Assembly (NCBI GenBank): GCA_023213395.1 | Contig: CM041465.1 | Span: 48,925,741-48,989,740 of the forward strand | Reading direction: 5' to 3' | Source of the DNA: Cycas panzhihuaensis | Taxonomy: Eukaryota; Cycadophyta | DNA: 64,000 bases | Shown here: positions 1 to 11,499 of the stretch, one piece after another | Layout of the letters: every line of letters begins with the position of its first letter | How positions within the stretch are numbered: position 1 is the stretch's first letter | Program-made: the position numbers and the translations under genes | The notes under the pieces: model-generated | Databases searched by the model: none | Told to the model about the DNA's origin: nothing | The model's input: the letters and a program-made list of their open reading frames with translations, nothing else

Positions 1-1700
1 TATAAATTCAAAGGTGAAGAATACAAGTTTTTGAAGCCGTTCAGCTACTAGAATAGTCCTGGAAGCATTAAAGGCCCAAATTTTTATAAAAATTCAACCA
101 TCTCAGAATTTGATAAAATTTGGCATGCAAGGTCCCCTTAACTAGAGGACCATTTTTGTATTCTAGAGAAACTTTATATTCAACCTAAAAAAGTGATTTT
201 TGGCTATGAAAAAAATGGTAAATTTTTTAGATAAGTAATTTAAAGCACTTTTCCTAATGAAATCCTCCAATTATAAGTCGAAGATCTGAAAGTTTTATTA
301 AGGGATATGGTAGATTTATGTCTTAAGATCATTTTAAGATAAATCTCATCAAATTTCATCTACTGGTTAGTGAGATCTATGCAGTTTTCTCACGGTTGTT
401 GATTTTGCCTACTCAACCCCACAAAGGACCTTGCAAGGGCATTTCGGGCAAGTTTTTGGAAGATTTCGTAGATGTTGAAGAAGGGAAAGTTAATGTACAT
501 GTCAAAACATAACTTTTAAAATATTGAAGTCTAGATTCTAAGACAGTTGATTTGACATGATTTTACTTTGGTGCTTTTTCAGGCAGAAATGTTTTGTGCC
601 TTTTCTAAAATATGACTTCATAAATCTATCATAAACGACATTCTGAACACTTTTTCCTTCTGTCATAAATTCATATTTTATCATTTAAGCCTTCATATTA
701 GTAATTTTTAAAAAAATTACCCATTTATCATTATTTATAAATTTTGTGAAAAATATCATAAAATAGGGTAAAATAGCATGCATATAGATTTAGAAAAATT
801 ATCATTTTAGCGGCAAGTTGATCCACTTTTTATCCCATTGTGGCTTTTGTATCAAAACTTCTAAAATCATATTGGAAACATTGTACTAAAGCAAGGGAAA
901 CCTTGGATCGGAAGCAACATCCAGTTCCCCTGCTAAATCTAGCATGCTTTTCTATTTTCACGCATAGCATAAAGCATCATAAAAGTTGCAACAACAATAA
1001 AATATCACAAAAGTAGTAGCAACAACAAAGCATTACAAAAGCAGTAACAACAACAAAGGAAGCATGAAAAGCAAGCAAGCACATTTGACAAGTTTCTATT
1101 TCAGTTTTTAGTTATATGGAAACATCTTATACTATTTCTAAAAGGAATCTCATCCGTACGATCTATACCACTAGTTCTTGACTTGTGCACACACTTGCCT
1201 TGGTTGAAATAGACCAAGGTTAGCTAAAGTCCAGACCCTAAGGGAGGTGTGAGTTTCATACTGGGTCTGGTCTTAACCAAAATAGTGGTGGAGGGACATG
1301 TTAGCTATACCTACGACCTCCAATCAGGGGGAAAACTTAAAACCTTAATGTAAGATTAAAATTAACCTAGTCCAATATCTGTCATAGCCATGGGATACAC
1401 AATACCGTTTAACTCTTCGGAGGAGGTATATAGCTGCTCATTGGTGAACTGGGTGAGGACTGGGAGTACCTAGGCTCCATTGTGACTTGGATTTCATCAC
1501 CAAGCACAGGTGCAGGTATCACGAGTGAAGGCCCTAATCGTATACTAGAAGCCTTAGGTGTCGAAACGTCACTTACATTTGGATATAAGTGAGAGGTTAG
1601 TGACATGACACATCACCACTCTTTGCCAGCTCTACATTAGACCTCATTCTTGCATCATTACTTATATTTATTTTTTATATAATTATTGAAAAATAGTTAA
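1..1700. other. Unassigned AT-rich region without a recognisable gene
   Basis: No recognisable protein domain on either strand. The first 900 bases are AT-rich with many short T and A runs. From about 1140 to 1640 the base composition is more balanced and a 65-codon open frame exists on the - strand (1409-1606), with no motif I recognise. It could be the LTR or leader of the neighbouring copia-1 or of a gypsy element, but I find no second copy of it in the window and no primer-binding site before the copia-1 Gag. Confidence 0.4.
981..1066. repeat. Short tandem repeat, three units of 28-30 bp
   Basis: Three imperfect tandem units start at 981, 1009 and 1037. Each begins AAAAG and contains a CAACAACAA-like core. 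Units one and two are 28 bp; the third is 30 bp. Confidence 0.6.
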
Positions 1701-1817
1701 TCATTGCTTACTTCTCATCATAATAATCATTTCTACATCTCTGCTGCGCTAGGTGTACTAACCACACATGTCAGTGGCACATACTTTTATCATCTCTTCT
1801 ACTTCTTCATCATCACC

Positions 1818-2770
1818 ATGTCATCTCAATTCAAGCAAAATGTTAACTGCATATTGAAAGGCAAAGAAAATTGGGATATATGGTACACTGGAATTAAAAA
1901 TGCTACAAAGTATGAAGGCCTTTAGAGAGCCCACTTGTAGCCTACACCCAGCACACCAGTAATGGCTACAACAGCTGCTTCTAGTGGATTCGCCCCAATA
2001 GCTCCTACAGATGCTACAACTAAACTACAATGGGAGATAGATGATGAAAAGATTCGTGCAAGAATTTTGTTGGTCATTGATCACTTCTTGTACAACTTGA
2101 TAAACAAAGAGGAACATGATACAGCCTGGAAGGTCCTAGAAGTTTTAGAAAGAACTTTGATATAAAGTCAGATTTAGAATTTGTTCATCTTATTTTAAAA
2201 ATGAACAAATAAAAAATGGAGAAGGGACGAGCTCCTGAGATAATAAATCTCCTTCGACCAATCAAATAGGCAATTGATAAAGACTTTAAGACCCAATGCA
2301 TCACTTGGGCATTTTTGATCCAGTCATGTTTACATGTCCATGATTATAAAAACTTGCTTGGAAGTCTTCAATCTAGTGGAACATTGAAGACACTCAACTT
2401 CGAAGCACTTGCCGAGAAGTTCATAGAATTTGATAAGACCTTTGATACAAACTTTATAGCCTCTGACTCTCTTCCAGATGTAGCCTTTAAGGTAGAAGAA
2501 GAAGTTTGCTATACAAAAAATTAAGGTCCCTCTCGTGGCAGAGGAAATAACCGAGCAAGAAAAAGAGGAAGAAATATGGGAAATTGTCTACAAGGTCAAT
2601 CAAACCCTCAATAACAACCTCGACAGTTTTAAGGCCAAGGGCCATCTCAACAAAGAGAAAGACAGTTAGGCCAAACTAGTACTTCTTCAGGGATTAGTAA
2701 TCAAACCATTATACATTATTAGTGTAACTGTAAAGGACACTTAGTAAAAGATTACAGAACTACCACTTAT
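1818..2770 (+). pseudogene. Copia-1 Gag (nucleocapsid precursor), broken
   Basis: The frame starts MSSQFKQNVN and continues to a KGKENWDIW motif, the usual opening of plant copia Gag. It continues through 1962-2165 (DDEKIRARILLVIDHFLYN, then a WKVLEVLER segment) and 2315-2524. A zinc-knuckle remnant near 2715-2760 reads CNCKGHLVKDYR, with the first and last cysteines lost. Gag would form the cytoplasmic particle that packages element RNA. The ATG at 1818 is chosen because the Gag homology starts there. Several frameshifts and stops make it non-functional. Confidence 0.7.
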
Positions 2771-2989
2771 AAGTTGGGAAAGTTCCAACCAAAACAGAGC
2801 TCACAATGTTGAAGAAACTTGTGAAGAATCCTTTAGTGGTGTAGGTTTTGTACAAGCACACATTCAAAGAATTGAGGGATCTTCAACATCAAATGCCATT
2901 GACCAACCAAAGAGATACTTCGAAGCTCGGTGTGGATATATCACCTGTGAATTCCCTTCACCAATGCCAAGCCCTATTGAAATTGCCAA

Positions 2990-4335
2990 TAGTGTGGCTT
3001 CAATCGATGAACAGTGGATCATGGACATAGGAGCAACTCAACATATGACATGCAATCGCAGTCTATATTAAACATTTGACTCAAATATTTATGGAGTTGT
3101 TCACATGGCTGATAAATCACAATAACCTATTGAAGGAATTGGCAACATTCGCCTGAAACACCCAGGCTTAGAAGATTTTACATTGCTTTATGTCTTATAC
3201 ATACCCAATCTCAAACAAAACCTACTCTTTTTATCCACACTTATTTCCCATGGATTTGATCTGAGTGTAACCGCAAATGACCAGACACTTAAGGTCATTC
3301 ACCCTCCAACTAATTAGGTGGTTTTGACTAGACATCTCTCTAGTAAACTCTTTCGATTGAATAACTCTCCATCTTCTGAAGCCCATTATGCCCAAAGCCC
3401 TTGTGCTGATGAAGAATTTGCATTTAATTCCATCTTGACCCATCCAACATTATCACCAGAAGCTCTTTAGCATGCTCATATGGGCCCTATTCACATTGAT
3501 AGACTTAGAGATCTTTCTAATACTCTTCCAAACCTTCCAAAGTTTTCCTCTAAGCCCTTTAAATGTGAAGCTTATATCATTTCCAAATCTCATCGACAAC
3601 CCTTTCCTAAAAGTTAGTGGAAATTGATCCATCCATTACAATTGGTACACTCTAATTTGTGCAGGCCAATGCCCATTCCTTCACTGAAGGGCAAGCTATA
3701 TTACATCTCTTCCATTGATGATTTCACTGGAAAAGTATGGGTAGTTTTTCTGCACAAGAAAGATAAAGCATTCCGTATATTCAAGGAATTCAGAGCCCTC
3801 ACTAAAAAAGAGTTAGGTTATCAACTCAAATGTCTTCGAATTGATAATGGTGGTGAATATACCTCACATGAGTTTGAAAGCTACCTTCGAGATAATGGCA
3901 TCAAGCATCAAACAACAGTAGCAGGTACCCAGAACAAAATAGAGTTGCCAAGTGCATGAACAGGACAATCATGAACATGGCTTGTGCTATGTTAATATAT
4001 AAAAATGTACCTGCCTATCTATGGGCTAAAGTAATCTGGACAATTGTTTATTGTATCAATGCTATTTGCCTATCAAAGGAAGCATAATCACTTAATGAAA
4101 AGCGGTCAGGACAAGCCCCCATTGTTCACTACTTTAGAATTTTTAGCTCTACATGCTATGCCCATATTTTGGATGCAGATCGAAACAAACTCCAGCCAAG
4201 GGCCCTTAGAGGCATCTTTGCTAGATACCTTATGGATAAGAAAGGGTATAAGGTCTTCATACCTTCACAATGAAAAATCATTATTACCAGAGATGTCATT
4301 TTTACGGAGACAGAGGATCAGTTACTTAAATTAGA
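2990..4335 (+). pseudogene. Copia-1 protease and integrase, broken
   Basis: The protease active site is seen near 3024 as DIGATQHM, where copia elements have D-S/T-G-A. It is followed by the typical LYVLYIPNLKQNLL strand motif near 3187-3230. The integrase zinc finger follows (two His near 3470, then CEAYIISKSHRQPF, where the second Cys of CxxC is now Tyr). The catalytic core lies at 3624-3959: the SIDDF Asp, then the LRIDNGGEY Asp. The expected Glu region (EN.....VAKCMNRT) is frameshifted near 3940. Downstream sequence to 4335 has the integrase C-terminal region in several frames. Protease would cleave the polyprotein and integrase would insert the cDNA; neither can be active here. Confidence 0.85.
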
Positions 4336-4830
4336 CTCCATAGTACCCTTATGCCGCTATAATAATGTTATCAAGTATGATGTTCAGATTCTAAAATTTG
4401 GAGGGGGGGCAGACATAAATTACTTAAAATATTAGAAGCTGACAATAGAGTCCTGGAGGATACAAGTTGTGACTCTAAACAAATGAGTGCACATCCAGCA
4501 CCATCTTTTGAAGATAACAAAGTTGACAAAGGCAAAGCCATTATAGAAGAACCATCCTCTCCACCTTCAGTTGACAAAGATAAAATAGTGGTAGAAGGAC
4601 CATCTTCCTCATGCACAACAACATCCTCCTCACAAAATAATCATTTTAATGAACATGATAAGAACCAAGAAGTTTGGAAAATAAGGACATCATTCCCAAC
4701 TCGAGGATCTCGAGAAGCCTGCTAATTCAATAAGGACATACGACTAGATGAGGTGGGCAAAACTGGCACTCGAAGTGCCCATAGAGCAAGGATGTAGGAA
4801 TCATTATATACTGAGCTTGAACCAGTAGAA
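4336..4830 (+). pseudogene. Copia-1 integrase-RT linker, low complexity
   Basis: This stretch joins the integrase and reverse transcriptase segments. The open frame from 4483 is rich in Ser, Pro and charged residues, with a near-repeated phrase (KAIIEEPSSPPSVDKDK then KIVVEGPSSS). Such Ser/Pro-rich linkers between integrase and RT are normal in copia polyproteins. No catalytic motif is expected or seen. Confidence 0.55.
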
Positions 4831-6336
4831 TTGCATCTTACTCTTAATGAAGAGCCCTTAACGTGCCAAGAAGCTATAAAGCATACAGCTTGGAGAAACA
4901 CCATGAATGAAGAGTATCAATCTCTTATCAAGAATGATACATGGGAGTTCGTTGATCTACCACTTGGCAGAAAGGTAGTTCAAAATAAATGGGTGTTCAA
5001 AAACAAATATAGATCAGATGGCACCCTTAAAAAACACAAGGTGAGGTTGGTACCTAAAGGATTTACACAAAGAGAAGGCATCGACTACATTGAAGTATTT
5101 GTACGTACAACCAAGTGGCCTACAATTAGAACTCTTGTGGCTTTGGCTGCTCAATAGGGTTGGAAAATCCACCAACTCGATATTAAGACCGCATTTCTTA
5201 ATGGAGATCTTGAAGAAGAAATTTACATGGCTCAGCCAGAAGGATATGAGATTGAAGGTCAAGAGCATAAGGTTTGCAGGCTCAGAAAGACCTTATATGG
5301 CCTTAAACAAGCCCCTCACGCTTGGTTTGCTAAGTTATCTGAAAGGATGAGGTAACTTGGATATGAGGTTTGTGACTATCAAGATATTGATGTAACATTA
5401 TTCATCAAGTGCCATAAGGATAAAGTCATTTATCTCATAATCTTTATTGATGACATGCTAGTAACAGGTAATAGTGAACAAGTAATAAGCTAGCTGAAAA
5501 TGGACCTTGGCAAAACGTTTGAATTGTCTGACCTTGGTTTGATGAAATATTACTTGGGAATTGAAGTAACACAAAAGAATGGAAAAATTTTCCTCTCCCA
5601 AGAAAAATACATCAACAATATTCTAACCAAGTTTCAGTTAGAAGATGCTCAACCAATGATGTTACCTATGGATCCTAGCACCAAACTCTAAGCTGAAGGT
5701 GACATTAGGGAGGTAGACGTAACACTCTATAGGAAACTTGTAGGTAGTCTCATCTACACTACCAATATAAGGCTAGATATTATACACTCTGTCAGCATTG
5801 TTGCTCGTTACATGACAAATCCTAAGCATAATCATTGGCAGGTAGCAGTGTGAGTGTTGAGATACCTTAAGATGACCAACAAATATGGTTTGTTATATGA
5901 ACCTAATTCAGACTTCAAGCTTTCTGCATACACAGACTCAGACTTTACAGGAGATAAAGATACAGGAAGATCTACGTCTGGGTATGTAACGTTTCTTAGA
6001 ACAACACCAATATCATGGAGATCCAGACGACAAAAGATAGTTGCAGATTCAACTACCGAAGCTGAATACATTACTACTTCTGAGACTAGTAAAGAGATGA
6101 TATGGCTAAGAAAATTATTAGAAACATTGAATATCACCCAAACAAGTCCTACGAGTCTTCATATGGATAATCAATTAGTAATCTGCATGGTGAAAAATCC
6201 TATATTTCATGATCATACCAAACATATAAGTATGAAAGTCCACAAGATTAGGGAACTTGTTCATGACGACATAATTCAATTAAATTACTATCTGGCAACA
6301 AATCAAGTGGCCGATATCTTCACCAAACCACTGTAA
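4831..6336 (+). pseudogene. Copia-1 reverse transcriptase and RNase H
   Basis: This is the best preserved block of copia-1. It opens with WRNTMNEEYQSLIKNDTWE, then KARLV-like VRLVPKGFTQREGIDY. The Mg-binding region is [18 protein letters not shown], followed by [12 protein letters not shown]. The catalytic YVDD box is present as IDDM near 5447-5458. RNase H runs from about 5840 to 6336 with TDSDFTGDKDTGRSTSGY, the STTEAEY Glu, and the closing VADIFTKPL motif just before the stop. RT and RNase H convert element RNA to DNA. Stops at 5155, 5353, 5491, 5689 and 5850 sit mostly at Gln or Trp positions. Confidence 0.92.
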
Positions 6337-6830
6337 AGGGTGAAGTTTGAATAGTTCCAAAGGTAGCTTGGCCTTAGGGCCTCCATCTTTAATTGATCAA
6401 AGAAGATGGTAATGAGATCATCATACTCTATTCTCTTCGTAAAAACCCCTTGTCGGTGTGGAAGAATAAGAGCAAGTCTCTGCTCTATCCTCTTTGTGAA
6501 AACTCCATGTGGGCACGAAAGGATAAAGGGTGTACTTGTTTTAGAAAATCAAAACCTATGAAAACCCAAAAGGGCATAGGGAATGACCAAACAGTATATG
6601 GTGACTTAGCAGATTAAGCTACACATTTAAGTCACTTGGCTATCAAGTTACATTAAAGAGCCACCTTAGCCATTTTGATTTATAAAAGGGGTTATAGATC
6701 TTAGAAAGTTTGCGGGTTTTTATTCCCCATGAGAGTTTTCCCACAAAAGTGTCATTTAGAATTTCAATGTAATAATGAGGCTCAAATGAAGACCTCATAG
6801 AATAGATTTTCTGAAAATGACCTTCCACCA
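6337..6830. other. Copia-1 3' untranslated internal region
   Basis: No coding similarity is seen between the end of RNase H and the polypurine tract. A 74-codon open frame at 6393-6617 has no recognisable motif and is probably chance. Length and position fit the 3' non-coding internal part of a copia element. Confidence 0.5.
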
Positions 6831-7120
6831 TTAAGGGGGGGATTGAAAGAGGTTAATGTATCAAGGTCATTTGTGTAGATTAATTATGTGACCTTAGGAT
6901 ATATTATTAGTATTAGTCTCTTAATGAAATATATTTTATGTGCATTTAGATGTAATTTCAGGTTCATGTCATTAGGCAGGAGAATCCTAACCCTAATGCT
7001 CACCCTCAATAATAAAAGGTGAAATCTCAAGGAGGGCATCATTATTCATTCTTACCTCCAAGTTTGCTCTCATATCTTGTTTAATCTTCTTTTTCATTCT
7101 CCATTGCCATTGTGTATATG
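6831..7120 (+). repeat. Copia-1 polypurine tract and candidate 3' LTR
   Basis: TTAAGGGGGGGA at 6831-6842 is a polypurine tract in the expected place. The next bases, TGAAAGAGGTTAATG from 6844, would start the 3' LTR. The end is not clear, because no second copy exists in the window to compare with; 7120 is an estimate set by the onset of gypsy-1 homology near 7150. Confidence 0.45.
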
Positions 7121-7179
7121 TGAGTGATTTATCTCCTAGATCCATCCTTCCTTCACCTCCTTTTATTCAAGATAATTTT

Positions 7180-8010
7180 TTAGATCCAATAGTGGAGAAG
7201 CAATAATTACAAGAGGTGGTAAAAATCCTTCAAGATGTAATGGGAGAAGCCCAAGAGGAGATGCAACAAGGAAGATTTAAGTTCTTACACTATAAAAGAA
7301 CAACACAACCACTAGAAGGTATGAATCCTTGGCAAAGGTTGCAAACTATAAAAGATATGCTTACTGAATTAGGAGTATCAATCCCTATATCAATAGTATT
7401 TAACTGGTAGGAAGCGAGGCATTTTCAATAATTAGTATTAGATCAAATTAAAAAGCAAGTTCTTAGAACCATAAAGAATATAGGAATAAACCCTAGAGTT
7501 TTGATGATTATGTTTGGAACCACTTTATGTAGAACTATTATAGACAGGGGCTCAAGAGTAAATGTACTACTTGAATACTCATGGATAGCTTTGGGAAGGC
7601 CCAATGTGGTTGCCCCAAATTATTCGATTAGATTAGTTAATCAATTACAAGTAAGGCCCATGGGAACACTATTGAATGTCCTAGTAACCATTATAGAAGT
7701 AACTGCACTATTGGGTTTTGTAGTAGTATATATGAAAAACCAAATTAAGATGTTTCCAACACTGTTGGGAAGACCATTGTTACCGGCTACAAAGGTAATT
7801 TAAGATTGGGGGAAACATACATTTACCCTACCAACAAGAGAGAAAACAATAACTTTTCCCTTATGTTCAAATGGGCCAAAGATAGAAAAAAATGAATATG
7901 AAGGGAGAGCTTCATCTACAACAGTAACCACATAATCTACATTGAGTTCTTATTTTAAAATAGTTTTCTAAATGCAACCAATGTTGCCAAGTAGTGCATC
8001 ATCTTCCTAT
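7180..8010 (+). pseudogene. Gypsy-1 aspartic protease region
   Basis: The frame reads GMNPWQRLQTIKDMLTELG, then the protease core. The catalytic D-S/T-G motif appears as IIDRGSRVNVL near 7536-7568 (Thr/Ser replaced by Arg), followed by LLGRPLLPATKVI near 7765-7800. The LLGRPWL motif is characteristic of gypsy proteases. The same segment, alignable residue by residue, is present in gypsy-3 near 30060-30540. Stops at 7408, 7429 and 7801 interrupt it. Confidence 0.75.
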
Positions 8011-8089
8011 ATCTTGGATTAGTTATATAATACTTAGGAAGAAATAGAACCAACTATATGTTACCATATGGAATACTACATGGATTCTT

Positions 8090-8560
8090 TAGAGAAAGAG
8101 GATGAGGAGGAAAGACAACTAGAGTCATTCCTGTTAGAAAAAAAGGTCCAAGAAAAATCTATCATTATAGTTAGTAAATTAATAAAACATAATGGTGACT
8201 TAGAACAAGCAGAAAATCATCTATAATTATGTATTAAAACTATAAAGAATAAATGGCAATAACAATTCTAGGACTTTATGTCTTTCTATTCTTAGATATA
8301 ACAACCGCAAATTTGGTATGGTATGCATGCATAAAATTCTACTTCTTGGCATGAAATAAGTAAATTTTTTTTTACAAGATTTTAAGAGTATATTCATAAA
8401 TGGATAAAAAATGATTACACCTAGTAGTTAGAAATAGAAGGAATTTTTATTGAAAGAATAAGTCAGATTGTTATTAAGGAAGAAATCTTGGAAAAAGAAA
8501 TATATTGCTTTTATATTAAAAAAGAAAATCTGTAAACTCATTCCACATTGGAATATGGAA
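8090..8560 (+). pseudogene. Gypsy-1 Gag-like domain between protease and RT
   Basis: The translated segment contains ENHL.LCIKTIKNKW, a Y-S-hydrophobic stretch, then IWYGMHA and WHEISKFFFTRF. This matches the layout of the retrotransposon Gag core (hydrophobic, A..WY, then W..F...F). It aligns with the better preserved gypsy-3 copy (QAQKHLEKCIVTIKNKW, then ARLWYVAYEF). A Gag core normally lies upstream of protease, so its place here is odd. It reads in frame with the flanking protease, apart from stops. Function unknown. Confidence 0.55.
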
Positions 8561-8699
8561 AGTGTAGTATAGATAGCACGCCAGCCTATACACTAAGCCC
8601 GGATGGTAAAACAATACTGAGGGAAAATTAAAAACATAAGAAATTAATATTAGGATAGAAGAATAGACACGAATGCTTACTTTAGGTGATTACTAGAAA

Positions 8700-10090
8700 G
8701 AAGAAATGGTGCAACAAGTGATCTTACTATTATTGGAATATAAGGATATGTTTGCCTTATCTTATAAAGACTTAAAAGGTATCCCACCAGAATTAGGTGA
8801 ACACAAAATCGATTTAGTAAAAGGGGCTAAATTGGTAAGGCAAAGGCCATACCATATGAATCCTAAGTATACATAAATAGTTAAAGCTGAATTAAATAAG
8901 ATATTAGAAGCAGATTATATTTTTGAGGTCAAGAATAGTGAATGGGTAAGTTTTGTTGTAATCATTGAAAAAAAAAAAGGGAAATTAAGAGTTTGTGTTG
9001 ATTACAGAGCTTTAAACAAGGCCACTAAGAAGGATCCATTTCCAATTCCTTTTATAGAGGACATTTTTGAAAAAGTGATAGGACATGCAGTGTACTCATT
9101 TACTAATGGATTTAGTAGGTACAACTAGGTATGGGTTGCATGAGAAAACTAATTAAAGACAACTTTCATCACTGAGTGAGGTACTTATGCATTCTGAGTA
9201 ATGCCATTTGGACTAACGAATGCCCCTATAACATTTTAGAGAGTTATTCTTAACATTTTAAAATAAATAATAGGGAAAACAATTGAAGTATTCTTGGACG
9301 ATTGGACATTGTTCGCTCTATTAAAGAATCACATTGGCTATTTACGATCGATATTGGAAACTTGTAAAAAGAACAAATTATGTTTAAATCCTATGAAATG
9401 CACCTTCATGGTACCATTTTGAACCCTATTAGGACATGTGGTAATAGAAGATGGACTACTAATGGATCTTAATAAAGTAGTAATGATTTTAAATTATCCA
9501 TTGACAAAAACACAAAGATATATTTAAGGATTCCTAGGGGTGATAGGGTACTATTGGAAGTTTATAAAAAATTATGCTTAGATAGTTATCTCATTGGGAA
9601 TCATGCTAAAAAAGAAGACTTAATGGCAATGGAAAATTTAATAACAATTAGCATTTAAACTATTAAAGAAGAAGATAGCCTAAGCACTAATTCTTAGATT
9701 TCCATATTAGGATAAACCCTTCCATGTACATGTAGATACTTCTCTATTCATGATCAGGTGTGTATTAACATAGCCAAAAGATGACAAAAATAATCTACCA
9801 ATTTATTTTGTAAGTAGAAAATTAATAGATGCTAAAAAGAATTACTCAGTGACAGAATGAGAAGGGTTGGGTATGGTATATGTTCTCTAGAAGTTCATAC
9901 ACTATTTATTAGATAATCTATTTGTCTTTTTTATAGATAATTAGGTGTTTCAATACTTAATTAATAAGCCTATAGTTTATGGGAGAATTAGTAGGTGGCT
10001 CATGTTGTTCTAGGAATTTAATTTTAAGATTATTGTCAAGAAAGGAGCTAAGCATAAAATTATAGATATATTATTAAGGGAAGTGTATGG
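8700..10090 (+). pseudogene. Gypsy-1 reverse transcriptase and RNase H
   Basis: RT motifs in order: YKDLKGIPPELGEHKIDL near 8765-8820, GKLRVCVDYRALNKATKKD near 8980-9035, YSFTNGFSRYN near 9093-9125, VMPFGLTNAPITF near 9200-9235, and the catalytic YxDD box as VFLDDWT near 9288-9310. The connection has LLGHVV...GLLMD. RNase H follows from about 9700: HVHVDTSLFMIRCVL, LPIYFVSRKLIDAEKNYSVTE, and a DNLFVFFIDN segment. Family lengths fit a full RT plus RNase H. More than ten stops, chiefly TAG at Gln and TGA/TAG at Trp positions, disable it. Confidence 0.92.
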
Positions 10091-10129
10091 GGAACTAGCA
10101 ACAAGAATCTAAGATAATTTTCTAAATGC

Positions 10130-11400
10130 AAAATTATTTGCCATCCAAGTAATACTTGAATGGTACAAGGATATAACATAATTTCTATTAATAGGACAAA
10201 TACCATTGGGGATGGAATATGTTGAATAATAAAGCTTCATCAAGAAAACTTTTCCTTTCCAACTAATTCAAGGAATGCTATATAGGATGGGACCTAATCA
10301 AATATTTAGGAGATGCATAATGGAACATGAAGTGGAAGTTGTTATTAGAAAATCTTATGAAGGAGTCATAGTAAAATACCAAGGTACTAAATTAACAAGT
10401 AAATAAATCTTATTGGAAGGACTATGATGGCCTATAATCTTTGAAGATGTATACAAATATATTCAAAGTTGTGATATATGGCAATGTGTAGGGAAGCTGA
10501 CAGAAAATTATTTCATGCCTTTGTATCTTATATTGGCTCAAGCTCCATTTAAAAAATTAGGACTAGACTTTATTAGACCTATTAGCCCACTAGCTTGGTG
10601 TATAAATATGAGATACATTCTGGTCACTATTGATTTTTTAACAAAATGGACTAAAGCCAAGGCAATGAGAATATGTGACACTCAAAGTACAACCTGATTT
10701 TTATATAAAATGATAATTATTTGGTTCAGTTGCTTGTTAGAAATCATCTTAGATCAAGGAAGTAGTTTCCTTAATGAAATGATAAAGCATCTGACACAAT
10801 AATTCTTGATTCAACATTTAAAGTCTTCCTCATATTATCTTTGAGTAAATAGGTAGGTGGAAAGTACCAATAAAATTTTGAAATTGGTATTATCTAAAAT
10901 CTATAATCAAGGGTAAATGAATTGGGTAAAGTGACTTCATTCAGTTTTATGGGCTGATAGGACAACAATAAAGTGACTTCATAAGTAAACTCTATTCTAG
11001 TTAGTTTATGGACTAGAAGTTATACTTCTTCTAGAATTCTAGACAGAAAGTCTAAGAGTGGCATCTCAGTTACAACTATCATAGAATGATTCATAAGACT
11101 AACGATTTATATATTTAATGAAGTTGGATAGAAACTAAGTAAGAGCTTAGTGGGAACCGGAAGTAGAGAAGATGAGAAGAAAGGCATGGTATGATTGACA
11201 CCTCAAAGTTCTATAATTCCAAAAAGGAGACCTCATTCTTCTTTATAATAGTAAGTTCTAAATTAAACTTGGAAAACAGAAGTTGAGATGGCTTAGTCTA
11301 TAAAGGTGAATCAAATCTAGTTGAATGGAATAGTGTGACTCTAACAACTTGATGGAATACTATTGGAAAAACCAATCAACGAAAGTCAACTAAAAAGGTA
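10130..11400 (+). pseudogene. Gypsy-1 integrase
   Basis: The zinc-binding N-terminus is decayed: IMEHEVEVVIRKSYEGV (second His lost) then CDIWQCVG near 10470-10495. The core shows the first catalytic Asp in LGLDFIRPISP near 10556 and VTIDFLTKWTKAKAM near 10622-10665. The second Asp is in ILDQGSSFLNEMI near 10745-10790, and the Glu is in QVESTNKIL near 10855-10880. The C-terminal GPY-like segment near 11235-11300 reads LILLYNSKF..KLGKQKLRWL. Integrase joins element cDNA to host DNA. Stops and at least one frameshift make it inactive. Confidence 0.88.
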
Positions 11401-11499
11401 TATAACAAAATACAGAATTAAGAAAAAAAATGAAAAGAAAGAGGATAAGAACCATAGGGTTAAAATTCCCTTATGACTTTAATCATGGAAGAAAATGGT

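Larger units (their letters stand above)
1800..7110 (+). mobile_element. Copia-1: degenerate Ty1/copia retrotransposon
   Basis: Domains are in copia order on the + strand: Gag, aspartic protease, integrase, reverse transcriptase, RNase H. A purine run (6831-6842) follows RNase H, and a candidate 3' LTR starts near 6844. No matching 5' LTR or tRNA-Met primer site is visible upstream of Gag, so the left end is lost or replaced. The right edge meets gypsy-1 sequence near 7150, which suggests insertion into, or recombination with, gypsy-1. Frameshifts and stops break every domain. Confidence 0.85.

Noticed and set aside
1409-1606. 65-codon - strand frame rich in Ser and Pro
   Set aside because: No family motif, no second copy and no gene context; not called as a gene.
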